This document shows, one piece after another, positions 9,360-19,191 of a DNA stretch of 64,000 nt (position 1 is its first letter; the number at the start of each line of letters is the position of its first letter). Source of the DNA: Ensifer sp. LC163. Its GTDB lineage: Bacteria > Pseudomonadota > Alphaproteobacteria > Rhizobiales > Rhizobiaceae. The notes under the pieces are model-generated. The model did no database searches, was not told where the DNA came from, and was given only the letters and a program-made list of their open reading frames with translations. Position numbers and translations under genes: made by a program. The DNA lies in NCBI RefSeq assembly GCF_001695855.1, contig NZ_MBSS01000015.1, positions 27,174 to 91,173 of the forward strand. Direction: 5' to 3'.

Positions 9360-10223
9360 ATGGCCGGACGTGCTCTTTGGAAGGGCTTTCTGAAATTTGG
9401 CGAGGTCGCCTGCCCCGTCGCGCTGCACAGTGCGGCGTCGACGTCGGAGCGCGTCAGCTTCAACACCTTGAACCGAAAAACAGGCAATCGGGTGAAGCGA
9501 GAGTTCGTCGACGCGGTGACCTATGGCGTCGTCGAGCGCGAAGACCAGGTCAAAGGATACGAGGTCGACAACAACCTCTATGTCGTGTTCGCACCGGATG
9601 AGATCGCAGCAACAACCCCACAGAGCGACAAGACGCTGCGCGTCCAGACCTATGTGCCGTGCAGCGAAATCGACGACGTCTTCCTTGATAAGCCCTACTA
9701 CCTGACGCCGGATCGCTTCGGCGCCGAGACGTTCGTCCTGATCAGGGACGCGATGCGACAATCGAAGGTAGCCGCCATCGCGCAGGCCGTGCTCTTCCGC
9801 CGGCTTCGCACGGTGCTGGTGCGCGCCCACGGCGACGGCCTGATCGCGACCACCCTCCACTTTGACTACGAGGTTCGATCGGCCAAGGAAGCTTTCGCCG
9901 AAATACCCAAGCTCAAGATCGAAGGCGAGATGCTCGACATCGCCAAGCACATCGTCAAGACGAAGACGGGCGAGTTCGATCCGAAGACGTTCGACGACCG
10001 CTACGACGCGGCACTCGCCGAGCTGGTGAAAGCGAAGATGGAAGGCCGGACCATCACCCCGAAGAAGGTTTCGAAGCCCGAGCCCGCAACCAACCTGATG
10101 GAAGCGCTGCGCATGAGCGCCGGCTTCGGATCCGCTCGGGCGTCGAAGCCCGTCACAAAGCGCGCCGCAGCCGCACAGCAGCCCGCCGCGGCAAAGCCGT
10201 CGACCCGCAGAAAGGCTGGCTGA
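9360..10223 (+). CDS. ku: Ku protein (first of tandem pair), non-homologous end joining
   Basis: 287 residues. The bacterial Ku core starts MAGRALWKGFLKFGEVACPV and includes KGYEVDNNLYVVF and KPYYLTPDRFG, and ends in a basic tail rich in Lys, Ala and Arg (KPSTRRKAG). Ku forms a ring on broken DNA ends and recruits LigD. The start at 9360 has GGAGA upstream; the frame is open further upstream without homology. A second ku follows three bases after the stop, so the two are probably cotranscribed and could form a heterodimer, as suggested for other rhizobia with several ku genes. Confidence 0.95.
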   Translation: MAGRALWKGFLKFGEVACPVALHSAASTSERVSFNTLNRKTGNRVKREFVDAVTYGVVEREDQVKGYEVDNNLYVVFAPDEIAATTPQSDKTLRVQTYVPCSEIDDVFLDKPYYLTPDRFGAETFVLIRDAMRQSKVAAIAQAVLFRRLRTVLVRAHGDGLIATTLHFDYEVRSAKEAFAEIPKLKIEGEMLDIAKHIVKTKTGEFDPKTFDDRYDAALAELVKAKMEGRTITPKKVSKPEPATNLMEALRMSAGFGSARASKPVTKRAAAAQQPAAAKPSTRRKAG

Positions 10224-10226
10224 TCG

Positions 10227-11033
10227 ATGGCCGTCAAACCCTACTGGAAAGGCTATCTGAAGCTGTCGCTGGTCATGTGCCCGGTCGCCATGTCGCCGGC
10301 AACCAGTGAATCCGAAAAGGTGCGCTTTCACACGATGAGCCGCACCACCGGCAACCGTGTTGTCGCCCGATACGTTGACAGCGTCACCGGCAAGGAAGTT
10401 GCCGACCGCGACCAGGTGAAGGGTTACGAGCGCGGCGACGGCGATTACGTCATCCTGGAAGACGACGAGATTGCAGCGGTCGGCCTCGAAAGCACGCGAA
10501 CGATCGACATCAATCTGTTCACCCCACGCGAGTCCATTCAATGGATCTGGCTCGACACGCCTCACTACCTGGTGCCGAACGACAAGGTCGGAGAGGAAGC
10601 TTTTGCGGTCATCCGGGAAGCGATGAAAGCCGAAAACATGGTTGGAATATCGCGGCTGGTCTTCGGCCGCCGTGAGCACGCCGTCATGCTCGAGCCGCGC
10701 GACGAAGGCATCGTTCTATGGACGCTTCGCTATGGCGATGAGGTGCGACCGGAGACGGAATATTTCTCAGACATCAAGGCGGAGAAACCAGACCTCAGCC
10801 TCTTGCCGTTGATGCAGCAGCTCATCAAACAGCACACGCAGACGTGGTCGCCCGACCTCATCACCGATCCGGTGCAGGACCGACTGCTCGAGCTGATTGC
10901 CCTCAAGAAGAAGTCGATCAAGAAGTCGGCAAGGGCCAAGACAAAGGAAGCGCCAATCGGCGGAAAGGACAACGTTGTCGATCTGATGGCCGCTCTGAAA
11001 AAGAGCCTTGAGGCGAAGAAGCGCGCCCATTAA
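10227..11033 (+). CDS. ku: Ku protein (second of tandem pair)
   Basis: 268 residues, paralogous to the gene just upstream: it opens MAVKPYWKGYLKLSLVMCPV and shares the Ku core (RDQVKGYERGDGDYVILED, DTPHYLVPNDKVG). The C-terminus is shorter and lysine-rich. It begins three bases after the first ku. The two proteins are clearly diverged, which argues for distinct roles or an obligate heterodimer rather than recent duplication. It is convergent with ligD, whose end lies 448 bases downstream. Confidence 0.95.
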   Translation: MAVKPYWKGYLKLSLVMCPVAMSPATSESEKVRFHTMSRTTGNRVVARYVDSVTGKEVADRDQVKGYERGDGDYVILEDDEIAAVGLESTRTIDINLFTPRESIQWIWLDTPHYLVPNDKVGEEAFAVIREAMKAENMVGISRLVFGRREHAVMLEPRDEGIVLWTLRYGDEVRPETEYFSDIKAEKPDLSLLPLMQQLIKQHTQTWSPDLITDPVQDRLLELIALKKKSIKKSARAKTKEAPIGGKDNVVDLMAALKKSLEAKKRAH

Positions 11034-11231
11034 CTGCGGGAACAATGCTGCGCCTTAACGACTATATTAGTGCACGCGCGAAAGCGATCCAGATGATGAT
11101 CCGTCGGGATCGTGTGCAAGGATGGCTTCCGCCAAGGAGGTCATCCTTTTCGTTGCGCGTCCTGACGACGCTTGAAGGAGCAAGCCCTCCATGAGCACGA
11201 TTGATCCCACGCTCACTTGAAAAATGGAACT

Positions 11232-11350
11232 TCTGCGGAAAGCCCAGCCAGGAGTAGGACCTTGGTCCGACACGGACCGGCAAAGGTCGTAGGTGCGTTG
11301 TCGAATCTCACGCCCCATGCATACTCGGACAGGCAAAGCGCCCACGGAAC
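11232..11350 (+). repeat. about 120-bp dispersed imperfect repeat, copy A (structured)
   Basis: This stretch between ku and ligD matches 21007-21124 at roughly 80 percent by eye, in the same orientation. Both copies can fold the same hairpin. Here GACCTT (11258-11263) pairs with AAGGTC (11283-11288) around an inner stem GGTCC/GGACC. In copy B the outer pair is GACCTC/GAGGTC, a compensatory change. The rest of the 11034-11481 gap shows no convincing gene. Confidence 0.6.
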
Positions 11351-11481
11351 AGCGGCCCGCCCCGCCGCCGTGAGTGCGAGTGGTCCCAGAGCGACGCCCC
11401 CAAAGCCCCATACCGTACCGCTCTGGGACCCGCCTACCGATGCATCTGACCACGTTCGATACGCCGAACATCTTCTCACGT

Positions 11482-14118
11482 TCAGGTCTCCAGTCGCTTG
11501 ATCGCCTCTGCAAGCGGTCGCTGCCCGTCGCAATAATCCTGCCAAGCCGTGGTCGCCTTCAACAGCTTCGGCACGGTTCGGATCGTGAAACGCTTCGGGT
11601 CAAGGCCTTGTCTGACCTGTGTCCAGGTAAGCGGCATCGAAACCGTAGCCCCGGGACGGGCCCGCGGAGACAGAGGGGCGACCGCAGTCGACATCCTGTC
11701 GTTGCGCAAATAGTCGAGGAAGATGCGGCCCTCGCGCTGATTCTTCGCCATTTTGATCAGGTAGAGTTCCGGATTGTCGCGGGCCATCCGCTCACAGACA
11801 TCGTGGGCAAAAGCCTTCGCTTCATCCCAACTCAGTTTCTTTCCGCGTGCCGCCGCAAGAGGAGTAACGACATGCAGTCCCTTGCCGCCCGTCGTCTTGC
11901 AGAAGCTGGTGAGTCCAAGTTCTTCCAGCCGATCGCGAATCTCGCGCGCTGCTTCAATGACGTTGGAGAATTCGACGGCCGGCCCCGGGTCCAGGTCGAA
12001 CACCAGGCGGCCGGGCACTTCCGGCTGACCGGGCTCGCAGTTCCAGGGATGCAGTTCGACACCACCGATCTGGGCGATGGCCGCAAGGCCCTCGACGCGG
12101 TTGATCTGCAGATAGGGCTTCTTGTCTCCAAAAATCTTGACGAACTCCAAGAGGTTGGACGTCCCCGGCATGGCATGGCGCTGGAAGAATTGTTCCCCGC
12201 CAATGCCATCTGGCGTTCGCATGATCGAACAAGGGCGCCCCTTGATATGGTCGACCAGCCAGGATCCGACAGCTTCGTAGTAGCGGGCTAGATCCACCTT
12301 GGTCACCGGCTTCCCATCGCCGCCATCCGGCCAGAGCGGCTTTTGCGGACTCGAAATCAGCGCGCCCATGACCTCCGCCTTCCCGTCCTTGCGGAAACGA
12401 TTGGGCGCGGGGTTTGCCGTCGATGGATCGGGCACTTCAACTTTCGCAGGTGCCACCGGCTTTTCCGCCTCGACCTCGGCAGCCGGCTTGTCCTCCCGCA
12501 GCCCCTTGAAGGTGGCCTGGCGCACCTGACCGTCGGCCGTCCAGCCCGCGAACTCGATCTCGGCGACAAGCTCCGGCTTCAGCCAGACGACATTCGGATC
12601 CTTCTGGGGCGCCCCGATGCCCGTGAAGGGCGACCTAGCTGTCTTCAGCTCCTGCAGCTTTGGCAGCAGGGCTTCGACGGTCTTGGCGCCATAGCCTGTC
12701 CCGACCCGGCCGACATAGACGAAATGGTCGCCGTGATTGACGCCAACAAGCAGAGAGCGGAATTTACCGTTGGTCTTGGCATAGGCGCCAATGACGACTT
12801 CATGACCCGCCCGGCATTTCGATTTCGCCCAGGTGTCGGTGCGTCCGGACTGGTAAGGCGCATCCAACTTCTTCGAAACGATGCCTTCAAGCGAAAGCCG
12901 ACAGGCCGAGCGCAAGACGGCATCACCGCCAGTCTCGAAATGCACGACGAAACGCAGGCGCGGATCGTCGCCCGCTTCCGACAGCATCGTTTCCAGCCGG
13001 TTCTTTCGTTCCGCCAGCCCAAAGTCACGCAGATCGTCATTGCCGGCATACAGAAGATCGAATGCAAAATAGACCAAGGCGTCGGTCTTGCCTTCAGAAA
13101 GCGCTGCCTGAAGTGCTGCGAAATCCGGCATGCCGTTTGCGTCGAGTGCACAGATCTCCCCATCGATGACTGCATCAGGAAGGACTGCTCCTGATCTGGC
13201 GATCGCGGAAAATTTAGCGGTCCAGTCGAGACCCTTGCGGGTTTTTAGCGTTACCTTGCCATTCTCGATCCGCAACTGGACGCGATAGCCGTCAAACTTG
13301 ATCTCATGGATCCAGCCTTCGGCCGCTGGCGGGCGTGCCAACGTTTCGCAAAGCTGCGGCTCGATGAAGTCGGGCATGCCGGATTTCTGGCGCTTGCCGG
13401 GTGTCGGCTTTTTCCTGGTCTTGGTTCCTGCCTCACGCGCCTCGGCTGCAAAACCACGATTGCTGTCCCATACGGCGTCCGCATCAACCGCGCCACCCTT
13501 TAACATGAAGGGTTTGGGCTTCCTGCCCTTGCCCGATGCGATCACCTGCATTGAGCGTCCGGAGGCGACCGACGTGTCATTCTCCTCAAGGACCGCCGCA
13601 CCATTCTGCTCTACTGAGAAATCATCGTGATGCTTGATCAGGAGCCAATTGGTCCGTTTGCCACCATCGCGATCGTGCCGCATGCGAACGAGCACGAAGC
13701 TGCCTTGCAGCCGCGTTCCCTCCAACGTGAACTTGAAATCACCCTTGGCGAGCGCCTCTTCCGGCGTCCTGTCTCCCTGAGGCTCCCAATATCCGCGATC
13801 CCATAGCATCACCGTGCCGCCGCCGTACTGGCCCTTCGGAATGGTGCCTTCGAAGTCGCCATAGTCGAGCGGATGATCCTCGACCTCGACGGCCAGGCGT
13901 TTGTCCTGGGGATCGAGTGACGGTCCCCTCGTCACGGCCCAGGATTTGAAGACGCCGCCGAGCTCGAGACGGAGATCGTAGTGAAGCCGCGTGGCGTCAT
14001 GTTTCTGAATGACGAAGCGCCGCCGATTGGACGGGTTCAGCTTACGCGATCCGCTCGGCTCCTTGGTCAGGCTGAAATCGCGCTTTTGCTTGTACGTCGA
14101 CAGTCTATCGCTGGCCAT
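11482..14118 (-). CDS. ligD: multidomain ATP-dependent DNA ligase D
   Basis: 878 residues in three domains. The N-terminal 3'-phosphoesterase (about 36-165) has His40, His46 in [12 protein letters not shown] and His82 in [13 protein letters not shown]. The central ATP-dependent ligase (about 250-550) has the nucleotidyl-lysine motif KFDG at 274. The C-terminal polymerase/primase-like domain (about 590-870) has VFDLDPGP and [12 protein letters not shown]. This phosphoesterase-ligase-polymerase order is usual in alphaproteobacteria. It processes and seals ends held by the Ku proteins encoded at 9360-11033, towards which it is transcribed. Confidence 0.96.
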   Translation of the reverse strand: MASDRLSTYKQKRDFSLTKEPSGSRKLNPSNRRRFVIQKHDATRLHYDLRLELGGVFKSWAVTRGPSLDPQDKRLAVEVEDHPLDYGDFEGTIPKGQYGGGTVMLWDRGYWEPQGDRTPEEALAKGDFKFTLEGTRLQGSFVLVRMRHDRDGGKRTNWLLIKHHDDFSVEQNGAAVLEENDTSVASGRSMQVIASGKGRKPKPFMLKGGAVDADAVWDSNRGFAAEAREAGTKTRKKPTPGKRQKSGMPDFIEPQLCETLARPPAAEGWIHEIKFDGYRVQLRIENGKVTLKTRKGLDWTAKFSAIARSGAVLPDAVIDGEICALDANGMPDFAALQAALSEGKTDALVYFAFDLLYAGNDDLRDFGLAERKNRLETMLSEAGDDPRLRFVVHFETGGDAVLRSACRLSLEGIVSKKLDAPYQSGRTDTWAKSKCRAGHEVVIGAYAKTNGKFRSLLVGVNHGDHFVYVGRVGTGYGAKTVEALLPKLQELKTARSPFTGIGAPQKDPNVVWLKPELVAEIEFAGWTADGQVRQATFKGLREDKPAAEVEAEKPVAPAKVEVPDPSTANPAPNRFRKDGKAEVMGALISSPQKPLWPDGGDGKPVTKVDLARYYEAVGSWLVDHIKGRPCSIMRTPDGIGGEQFFQRHAMPGTSNLLEFVKIFGDKKPYLQINRVEGLAAIAQIGGVELHPWNCEPGQPEVPGRLVFDLDPGPAVEFSNVIEAAREIRDRLEELGLTSFCKTTGGKGLHVVTPLAAARGKKLSWDEAKAFAHDVCERMARDNPELYLIKMAKNQREGRIFLDYLRNDRMSTAVAPLSPRARPGATVSMPLTWTQVRQGLDPKRFTIRTVPKLLKATTAWQDYCDGQRPLAEAIKRLET

Positions 14119-14554
14119 TGCCGTCCCCAGTACATCTCCACCAACCCACCGATTTCTTCCGCTGCGGATCGAGCGGGCACCATCGCACTCGACCGCAAAA
14201 ATCGTCGATCACGATCATAGGCTGCAAAAGGACATCTGTGTTCACCGCCTTGTCACGCTTGGCTGGCGCGGCTCGCGACCTCAGCAGACAAAAGTTTTTC
14301 AGACGCATTTGGTTCCTCTCGCGATGCTTGAGATTGCATGGAGGTCGCAGAAAATCGGCGAGCGCTGCAAGCACTTCATCGGTGCCTCTTCGGCGATGTG
14401 GTGGCCTCCATGCATTCGCTCGGCGTCTTTGCGACGAGCCGATCTGCGAAGAACCCGACCTTCGAAGAGGTCGGCATTCGCATCTCCTCGCCGTGGGCCT
14501 TTCCAAGCGGCCATGGAGCGTTACATATGTGCAATCGTCCTGATCCTGGCCGCC
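14119..14554. other. 436-bp gap between ligD and the ABC operon
   Basis: No gene is convincing here. A 10-bp inverted repeat (TGCATGGAGG near 14336 and CCTCCATGCA near 14406) is visible. Several overlapping open frames cross the stretch on both strands, including a minus-strand one of 71 codons at 14299-14514, but none matches a family I know. The promoters of both divergent units should lie here. Confidence 0.4.
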
Positions 14555-15211
14555 ATGGTGATCGCACTCCGCAATCTTAGTAAGTCCTATGAGACTGCCG
14601 AAGGGCGGCTTGAAGTGTTGAGAGGGATCGATCTCGATCTCGGGGCGGGAGACAGCGTTGCCCTGACAGGGGAGTCTGGCAGTGGTAAGAGCACCCTGCT
14701 GCATCTCGTAGCCGGCCTCGACCGTCCGGACTCAGGCGAGATCGTGGTCGGGGGCCGCGACATCTCCAAGCTGGATGACCGGGGACGCGCCGCCTACAGG
14801 CGGACAGAAGTCGGCCTTGTATTTCAGCAGTTCAACCTTGTCCCCTCACTGGACGTGGCGGCGAACCTAGCCTTTCACGCCAAGCTTGCGGGACGCCACG
14901 ATCCCGCTTGGGAAAATGAACTGGTGGAGCGCCTCGGAATCGGGCCATTGCTGACCAGATATCCCGAGCAGCTTTCCAGCGGACAACAGCAGCGAGTGGC
15001 GATCGGACGGACGCTTGCCGCGCGTCCCGGCTTGGTTCTGGCAGACGAACCCACAGGAAATCTGGACGAGACCAACGGAGACGCTGTCCTGGAGCTGATG
15101 CTCTCGCTTTCGAAGGGAACCGGATCGACGCTGCTCATGGCGACGCATTCGCAAAGACTGGCGGATAGGCTCGATCGGCAGCTCCATTTGCGGTCCGGGA
15201 AAATCACATGA
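14555..15211 (+). CDS. ABC transporter ATP-binding protein (LolD/AttE-like)
   Basis: 218 residues of the small MacB/LolD ATPase type. Walker A TGESGSGKST is followed by Q-loop VFQQFNL, signature LSSGQQQR and Walker B LVLADEP. The start at 14555 (MVIALRNLSKSYE) follows the family; an upstream ATG at 14513 would add an odd hydrophobic extension. The permease start codon overlaps its stop (ATGA at 15208-15211). With the next two genes it resembles AttEFGH-type systems, which move lipids or lipoproteins rather than import small solutes. The cargo is unknown. Confidence 0.88.
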   Translation: MVIALRNLSKSYETAEGRLEVLRGIDLDLGAGDSVALTGESGSGKSTLLHLVAGLDRPDSGEIVVGGRDISKLDDRGRAAYRRTEVGLVFQQFNLVPSLDVAANLAFHAKLAGRHDPAWENELVERLGIGPLLTRYPEQLSSGQQQRVAIGRTLAARPGLVLADEPTGNLDETNGDAVLELMLSLSKGTGSTLLMATHSQRLADRLDRQLHLRSGKIT

Positions 15212-17619
15212 CGACTTGGACCCTAGCCACGGCACTCCTGTCCCACTGGCGACGACGGCCGCTGCAGTTCGGTGCTCTCTTGTCGGGCCTGGCGCTGGCG
15301 ACTGCCCTGTGGTCCGGAGTGCAGGCGATCAACGCAGAAGCCCGCGCGAGCTACGCCCGCGCCGCGATTGCGCTCGACCAGAACGGGTTGGCAAACCTGG
15401 TTTCTCCGAACGGCGGCTCGCTTCCCCAGTCCGCCTTCGTGCGGCTCAGAAGGTCGGGCTGGAACGTGTCGCCAGTTTTGGAGGGGGACTATCGGTTCGG
15501 AACCACCCGGTTAAGGGTGATCGGCATCGAGCCCCTGACGATGCCAGCGGAGGCGCAGACCGTCGATCTGGGGAATGCCGGGGACTTGCTTTCCTTCATC
15601 TCGCCTCCGGGCACGCTGGTTGTCTCTCCTGGAACAGCGGAAAAAATACGAGGGCAGACCGACCTCGCACTGCGTGTTTCGGATCGGATGCTGGACGGGG
15701 CCGCCTTCGTCGATATTGGTTTGGCCCAGAGTCTACTAAGAAGAGACGGCGAACTCAGTCGGATTGTGATCGCCGAAAACCAACGTCCCGGTCTGGAGCC
15801 GTTTGGAGCGCTTGTCCCGGCGCTCACGGTTCGCGAGCCGAACGCACAAACAGACATCGAGCAACTTACCGAGAGCTTTCATCTCAATTTGACGGCTTTC
15901 GGCTTGCTTGCCTTCGCCGTCGGGCTGTTCATCGTGTACTCGACGATCGGCCTCGCCTTCGAGCAACGGCGGCCCACCTTCAGAACCCTTCGCTGTCTTG
16001 GCGTGTCGTTGAGGGTGCTTGCGGTTCTGCTGCTCGCCGAGCTGGTCCTTTTCGCCCTCGCCGCCGGGGCGGTCGGAGTCGCTATCGGATATCTGGTCGC
16101 GTCACTGCTGCTGCCCGGAGTGGCCGCAACCCTCGAAGGACTTTACGGAGCCAGCGTGCCCGGCACGCTTTCCCTGCGTCCGGAGTGGTGGCTTTCGGGC
16201 TTTGCCATCGCAATGGCCGGAACATTGGTTTCGTCGGCACAGAGCCTGTTGCGCTTGATGCGGGTGCCTTTGCTCGCGGTGGCCCAACCCCAGGTATGGG
16301 GACGATCGTCCCAAGCGGGGCGGCGGATTCAGGTGCTGGCCGCAGCGGCTTTGCTAGCCCTCTCGGGAGCTCTTCTTCTGTGGGCTGATGGACTCCAGGC
16401 GGGCTTTGGCATCCTTGGCTGTCTTCTGCTCGGGGCGTCACTACTTCTCCCCGCCGTGCTCTCCGGATTCCTCACCGTGATGCAGCGGACGTCTTCGGGT
16501 GCGCTCGTCACGTGGTTCTGCGCCGACACCCGGCAGCAACTCCCGGGACTTTCCCTTGCCCTCATGGCATTGCTTCTTGCTCTGGCGGCAAACGTAGGCG
16601 TCGGAACCATGGTGTCGAGCTTCCGTCTCACGTTCGTCGGCTGGCTCGACCAACGCCTCGCCGCGGAGCTTTACGTCGCCGCCCGGACCGAGCCCGAGGC
16701 AGACAGGCTCAGGGCATGGCTCGCAACGAAGGTGGAATCGGTGCTGCCGATCTCCAGCGTAGACGCCGAGATCCGGGGGCAGTCGATGCAGATCTTCGGC
16801 GTCGTTGACGATCCGACCTACCGGAAGCACTGGCCCCTGATCGCCGGCTTGCCGGACGTCTGGGATCGGGTGGCTTCCGGGGAAGGGGTGTTGGTCAACG
16901 AACAGTTCTGGAGGCGGGAGCGGCTCCGCATCGGCGATCAGCTAGATCTGGCCAACGACTGGAAGTCGACGGTTGTCGGCGTCTATTCGGATTATGGAAA
17001 CCCAAAGGGCCAAGTCATCGCCGGAATAAACGCCCTGACCTCTCGGTACCCGCAAGTCTCGCGCTTGCGCTACGGTCTGCGGGTCCAGCCTGATCAGGTT
17101 GCCGACCTGCGGGCGAGCCTCTCGGGCGAATTCGGGCTACCACCGGATAACATCGTCGATCAGGCGGCACTGAAGGAACAGTCACGGCGGATCTTCGATC
17201 GCACATTTTTGGTCACTGGCGCATTGAACATATTCACGCTTGGGGTTGCAGCATTGGCTATGTTCTTAAGCCTCCTCACGCTTTCGGAAATGCGCCTCCC
17301 GCAGCTTGCGCCCGTATGGGCCATGGGGGTCACAAGACGCGATCTCGCTCTTCTTGAGCTTCTGAGACCGCTGGTGCTCTGGCTGACGACATTTATTGCC
17401 GCTTTGCCACTCGGCCTGGCGCTGGCGTGGGTTCTTCTCGCGGTGGTGAACGTCGAAGCCTTCGGCTGGCGTCTGCCGATGCATATCTTTCCTTACGAGT
17501 GGGTCAGGCTCGGTCTCGTCGTGCTCGCCGCTGCGGTCGTTTCCGTATTCATCCCGCTTCGCCGGCTGGCGGGGCTCGCGCCGTCGGAACTTCTGAAGGT
17601 ATTCGCCAGTGAGCGTTAG
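15208..17619 (+). CDS. FtsX-like ABC transporter permease
   Basis: 803 residues with an N-terminal membrane anchor, a large periplasmic region (about 45-220), a block of membrane helices in the middle (about 230-450), a second periplasmic region (about 450-660) and a final membrane block. This is the duplicated FtsX layout of large one-gene permeases. Its start overlaps the ATPase stop and its stop overlaps the following secreted-protein gene, so all three are translationally coupled. It probably extracts or exports a lipid-like or lipoprotein cargo with the ATPase. Confidence 0.87.
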   Translation: MTTWTLATALLSHWRRRPLQFGALLSGLALATALWSGVQAINAEARASYARAAIALDQNGLANLVSPNGGSLPQSAFVRLRRSGWNVSPVLEGDYRFGTTRLRVIGIEPLTMPAEAQTVDLGNAGDLLSFISPPGTLVVSPGTAEKIRGQTDLALRVSDRMLDGAAFVDIGLAQSLLRRDGELSRIVIAENQRPGLEPFGALVPALTVREPNAQTDIEQLTESFHLNLTAFGLLAFAVGLFIVYSTIGLAFEQRRPTFRTLRCLGVSLRVLAVLLLAELVLFALAAGAVGVAIGYLVASLLLPGVAATLEGLYGASVPGTLSLRPEWWLSGFAIAMAGTLVSSAQSLLRLMRVPLLAVAQPQVWGRSSQAGRRIQVLAAAALLALSGALLLWADGLQAGFGILGCLLLGASLLLPAVLSGFLTVMQRTSSGALVTWFCADTRQQLPGLSLALMALLLALAANVGVGTMVSSFRLTFVGWLDQRLAAELYVAARTEPEADRLRAWLATKVESVLPISSVDAEIRGQSMQIFGVVDDPTYRKHWPLIAGLPDVWDRVASGEGVLVNEQFWRRERLRIGDQLDLANDWKSTVVGVYSDYGNPKGQVIAGINALTSRYPQVSRLRYGLRVQPDQVADLRASLSGEFGLPPDNIVDQAALKEQSRRIFDRTFLVTGALNIFTLGVAALAMFLSLLTLSEMRLPQLAPVWAMGVTRRDLALLELLRPLVLWLTTFIAALPLGLALAWVLLAVVNVEAFGWRLPMHIFPYEWVRLGLVVLAAAVVSVFIPLRRLAGLAPSELLKVFASER

Positions 17620-18682
17620 ATCGATTGCGATCGCCTTGGCGGTGATGACCATGGCCAGCTTGTCCGGAAGCCAAGCGGCCTCCGAGGGTTTTGCTGGCCT
17701 CGGCTCGGCGGCCGAAGGGTTTTCGGTTCCGCAGCCCGGCCTGCCGTTCCGTTTCCCCGCCGACCACGGCCCACATACGGACTTCCGGATAGAGTGGTGG
17801 TATCTAACGGCCAATCTTGAAGCTCCCGACGGGACGCAATACGGCGCGCAGTGGACCCTTTTCCGGTCAGCGCTTGCTCCAAGGGAGGCGAACGGGTGGT
17901 CGAGCCCACAGCTTTGGATGGGTCACGCAGCCGTCACGACTTCCGGAGACCACTTCGTGGCAGAACGTATTTCACGCGGGGGAGTGGGACAGGCTGGCGT
18001 TGTCGCGGAGCCTTTCTCGGCCTGGATCGATGACTGGCAGATGAAGGGACTTGCAGCCCCGGGATCGGATCAGCTGGCCGAACTCAACGTGACTGCAGCC
18101 GCAAAGGACTTCAGTTACGAACTCCGCCTGTCGGCCACCGGCCCGCTCGTGCCGCATGGCGATAACGGCTATTCGGTGAAATCGGCGAAGGGACAGGCCA
18201 GCTACTATTATTCGCAACCGTTCTACGCGGTGACCGGCTCGCTTGCGCTGCCCACCGGGAATGTCGCCGTGACGGGGAAGGCCTGGCTTGACCGCGAGTG
18301 GTCGTCACAGCCGCTCGCGGAAGATCAGACGGGTTGGGACTGGTTCTCGCTGCATCTCGATACAGGGGAGAAGCTCATGGGCTTCCGTCTTCGAGACGCT
18401 GGAGAGGGATTTACCTCGGCGACCTGGATCACTGCCGAGGGCCGACCGGAGCCCTTACCCGCGGGAACTCTCCAGATCGTTCCCGTCCGGACTGCCAAGG
18501 TCGCAGGGCGTCGGATTCCAGTGGCCTGGAACGTACGAATTCCCAGTCGCGGCTTTGATGTCACGACCAGGCCGTTGAACGACCAAGCATGGATGGCAAC
18601 GTCCACACCGTATTGGGAAGGCCCGATCAGCTTTGGCGGCAACGTCGGCGGGAGGGGGTATCTGGAGATGACTGGGTACTAA
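17609..18682 (+). CDS. secreted AttH/CrtC-like (lipocalin-like) protein
   Basis: 357 residues from a GTG start overlapping the permease stop. A signal peptide (SIAIALAVMTMASLSGSQAA) is followed by a beta-rich protein with the family signature RIEWWYLTANL and later WLDREWSSQPLAEDQTGWDW and SFGGNVGGRGYLEMTGY. These are marks of the hydroxyneurosporene-synthase/AttH fold. No carotenoid genes lie nearby, so a hydratase role is unlikely. As the periplasmic partner of the coupled ABC transporter it is more likely a lipid-handling protein. Family assignment is good and function is open. Confidence 0.82.
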   Translation: MSVRSIAIALAVMTMASLSGSQAASEGFAGLGSAAEGFSVPQPGLPFRFPADHGPHTDFRIEWWYLTANLEAPDGTQYGAQWTLFRSALAPREANGWSSPQLWMGHAAVTTSGDHFVAERISRGGVGQAGVVAEPFSAWIDDWQMKGLAAPGSDQLAELNVTAAAKDFSYELRLSATGPLVPHGDNGYSVKSAKGQASYYYSQPFYAVTGSLALPTGNVAVTGKAWLDREWSSQPLAEDQTGWDWFSLHLDTGEKLMGFRLRDAGEGFTSATWITAEGRPEPLPAGTLQIVPVRTAKVAGRRIPVAWNVRIPSRGFDVTTRPLNDQAWMATSTPYWEGPISFGGNVGGRGYLEMTGY

Positions 18683-18785
18683 ACACCTAGATAACCCTTG
18701 ACCCCAAAATCCTGATGTGAACCCGATCGAACCAAGGATCCGTCGTTCTTTTTCAACCGAACTTCACGCTCTGTTGTTGCGACGC

Positions 18786-18866
18786 AAGTTATAGGTTGAT
18801 TTTTAGAAAGCATACGTCAGCCTACAGGCTGATTCCTTCAGATCCTCTCTCAGTTTACAGACTGAT
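18786..18866. promoter_or_regulatory. three operator-like repeats spaced 33 bp apart
   Basis: Three related 15-16-bp sites end at 18800, 18833 and 18866: AAGTTATAGGTTGAT, CAGCCTACAGGCTGAT and CAGTTTACAGACTGAT. The second and third contain dyads (CAGCC-TACA-GGCTG; CAGT-TTACAG-ACTG). A spacing of exactly 33 bp is three helical turns, placing all sites on one DNA face, as in operator arrays. They lie just before the decayed membrane-protein gene. Confidence 0.45.
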
Positions 18867-18869
18867 CCG

Positions 18870-19139
18870 ATGATCTCTCCAAGACCACCGTCACGGGCGT
18901 ATGGGTGCTCGTTTCAGCGGTCGCCATCGCGTTCTACTACATCTGGAGCGCTGAACTGACGGACAGTATGGCACCCTTCCGGTAAATGCCCCGGCGGGCT
19001 TTGTCGCGATCCCGCCATTGGCTGGTTGGGAAATGGCGAACACCGTCTACGAGACCACCGTTCAGGCGGCATGGACTACCGTCTATCTCGGTGTGATGAT
19101 CACTGTCGCCGGCCTGCAGATGCCGATCCTGACCGATTG
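18870..19139 (+). pseudogene. remnant of a membrane-protein gene, frameshifted, start lost
   Basis: From about 18873 one frame reads DDLSKTTVTGVWVLVSAVAI and AFYYIWSAELTD, then hits a stop. The adjacent frame takes up with DGQYGTLPVNAPAGF, then AIPPLAGWEMANTVYE and TTVQAAWTTVYLGVMITVAG, ending LQMPILTD and a stop at 19137-19139. Joining the frames near 18965 gives one coherent sequence with two hydrophobic segments, so a single-base deletion is the simplest reading. No start codon remains. I do not recognise the family. It ends 52 bp before the left end of the insertion sequence. Confidence 0.5.
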
Positions 19140-19191
19140 ATTGACGACATTGACTATTCCGATACCCACCTTCGCGATTCCAACAATCCGC

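Noticed and set aside
11374..12291. 305-codon open frame antisense to ligD
   Set aside because: It is opposite the conserved polymerase domain and has no ribosome-binding site or family match.
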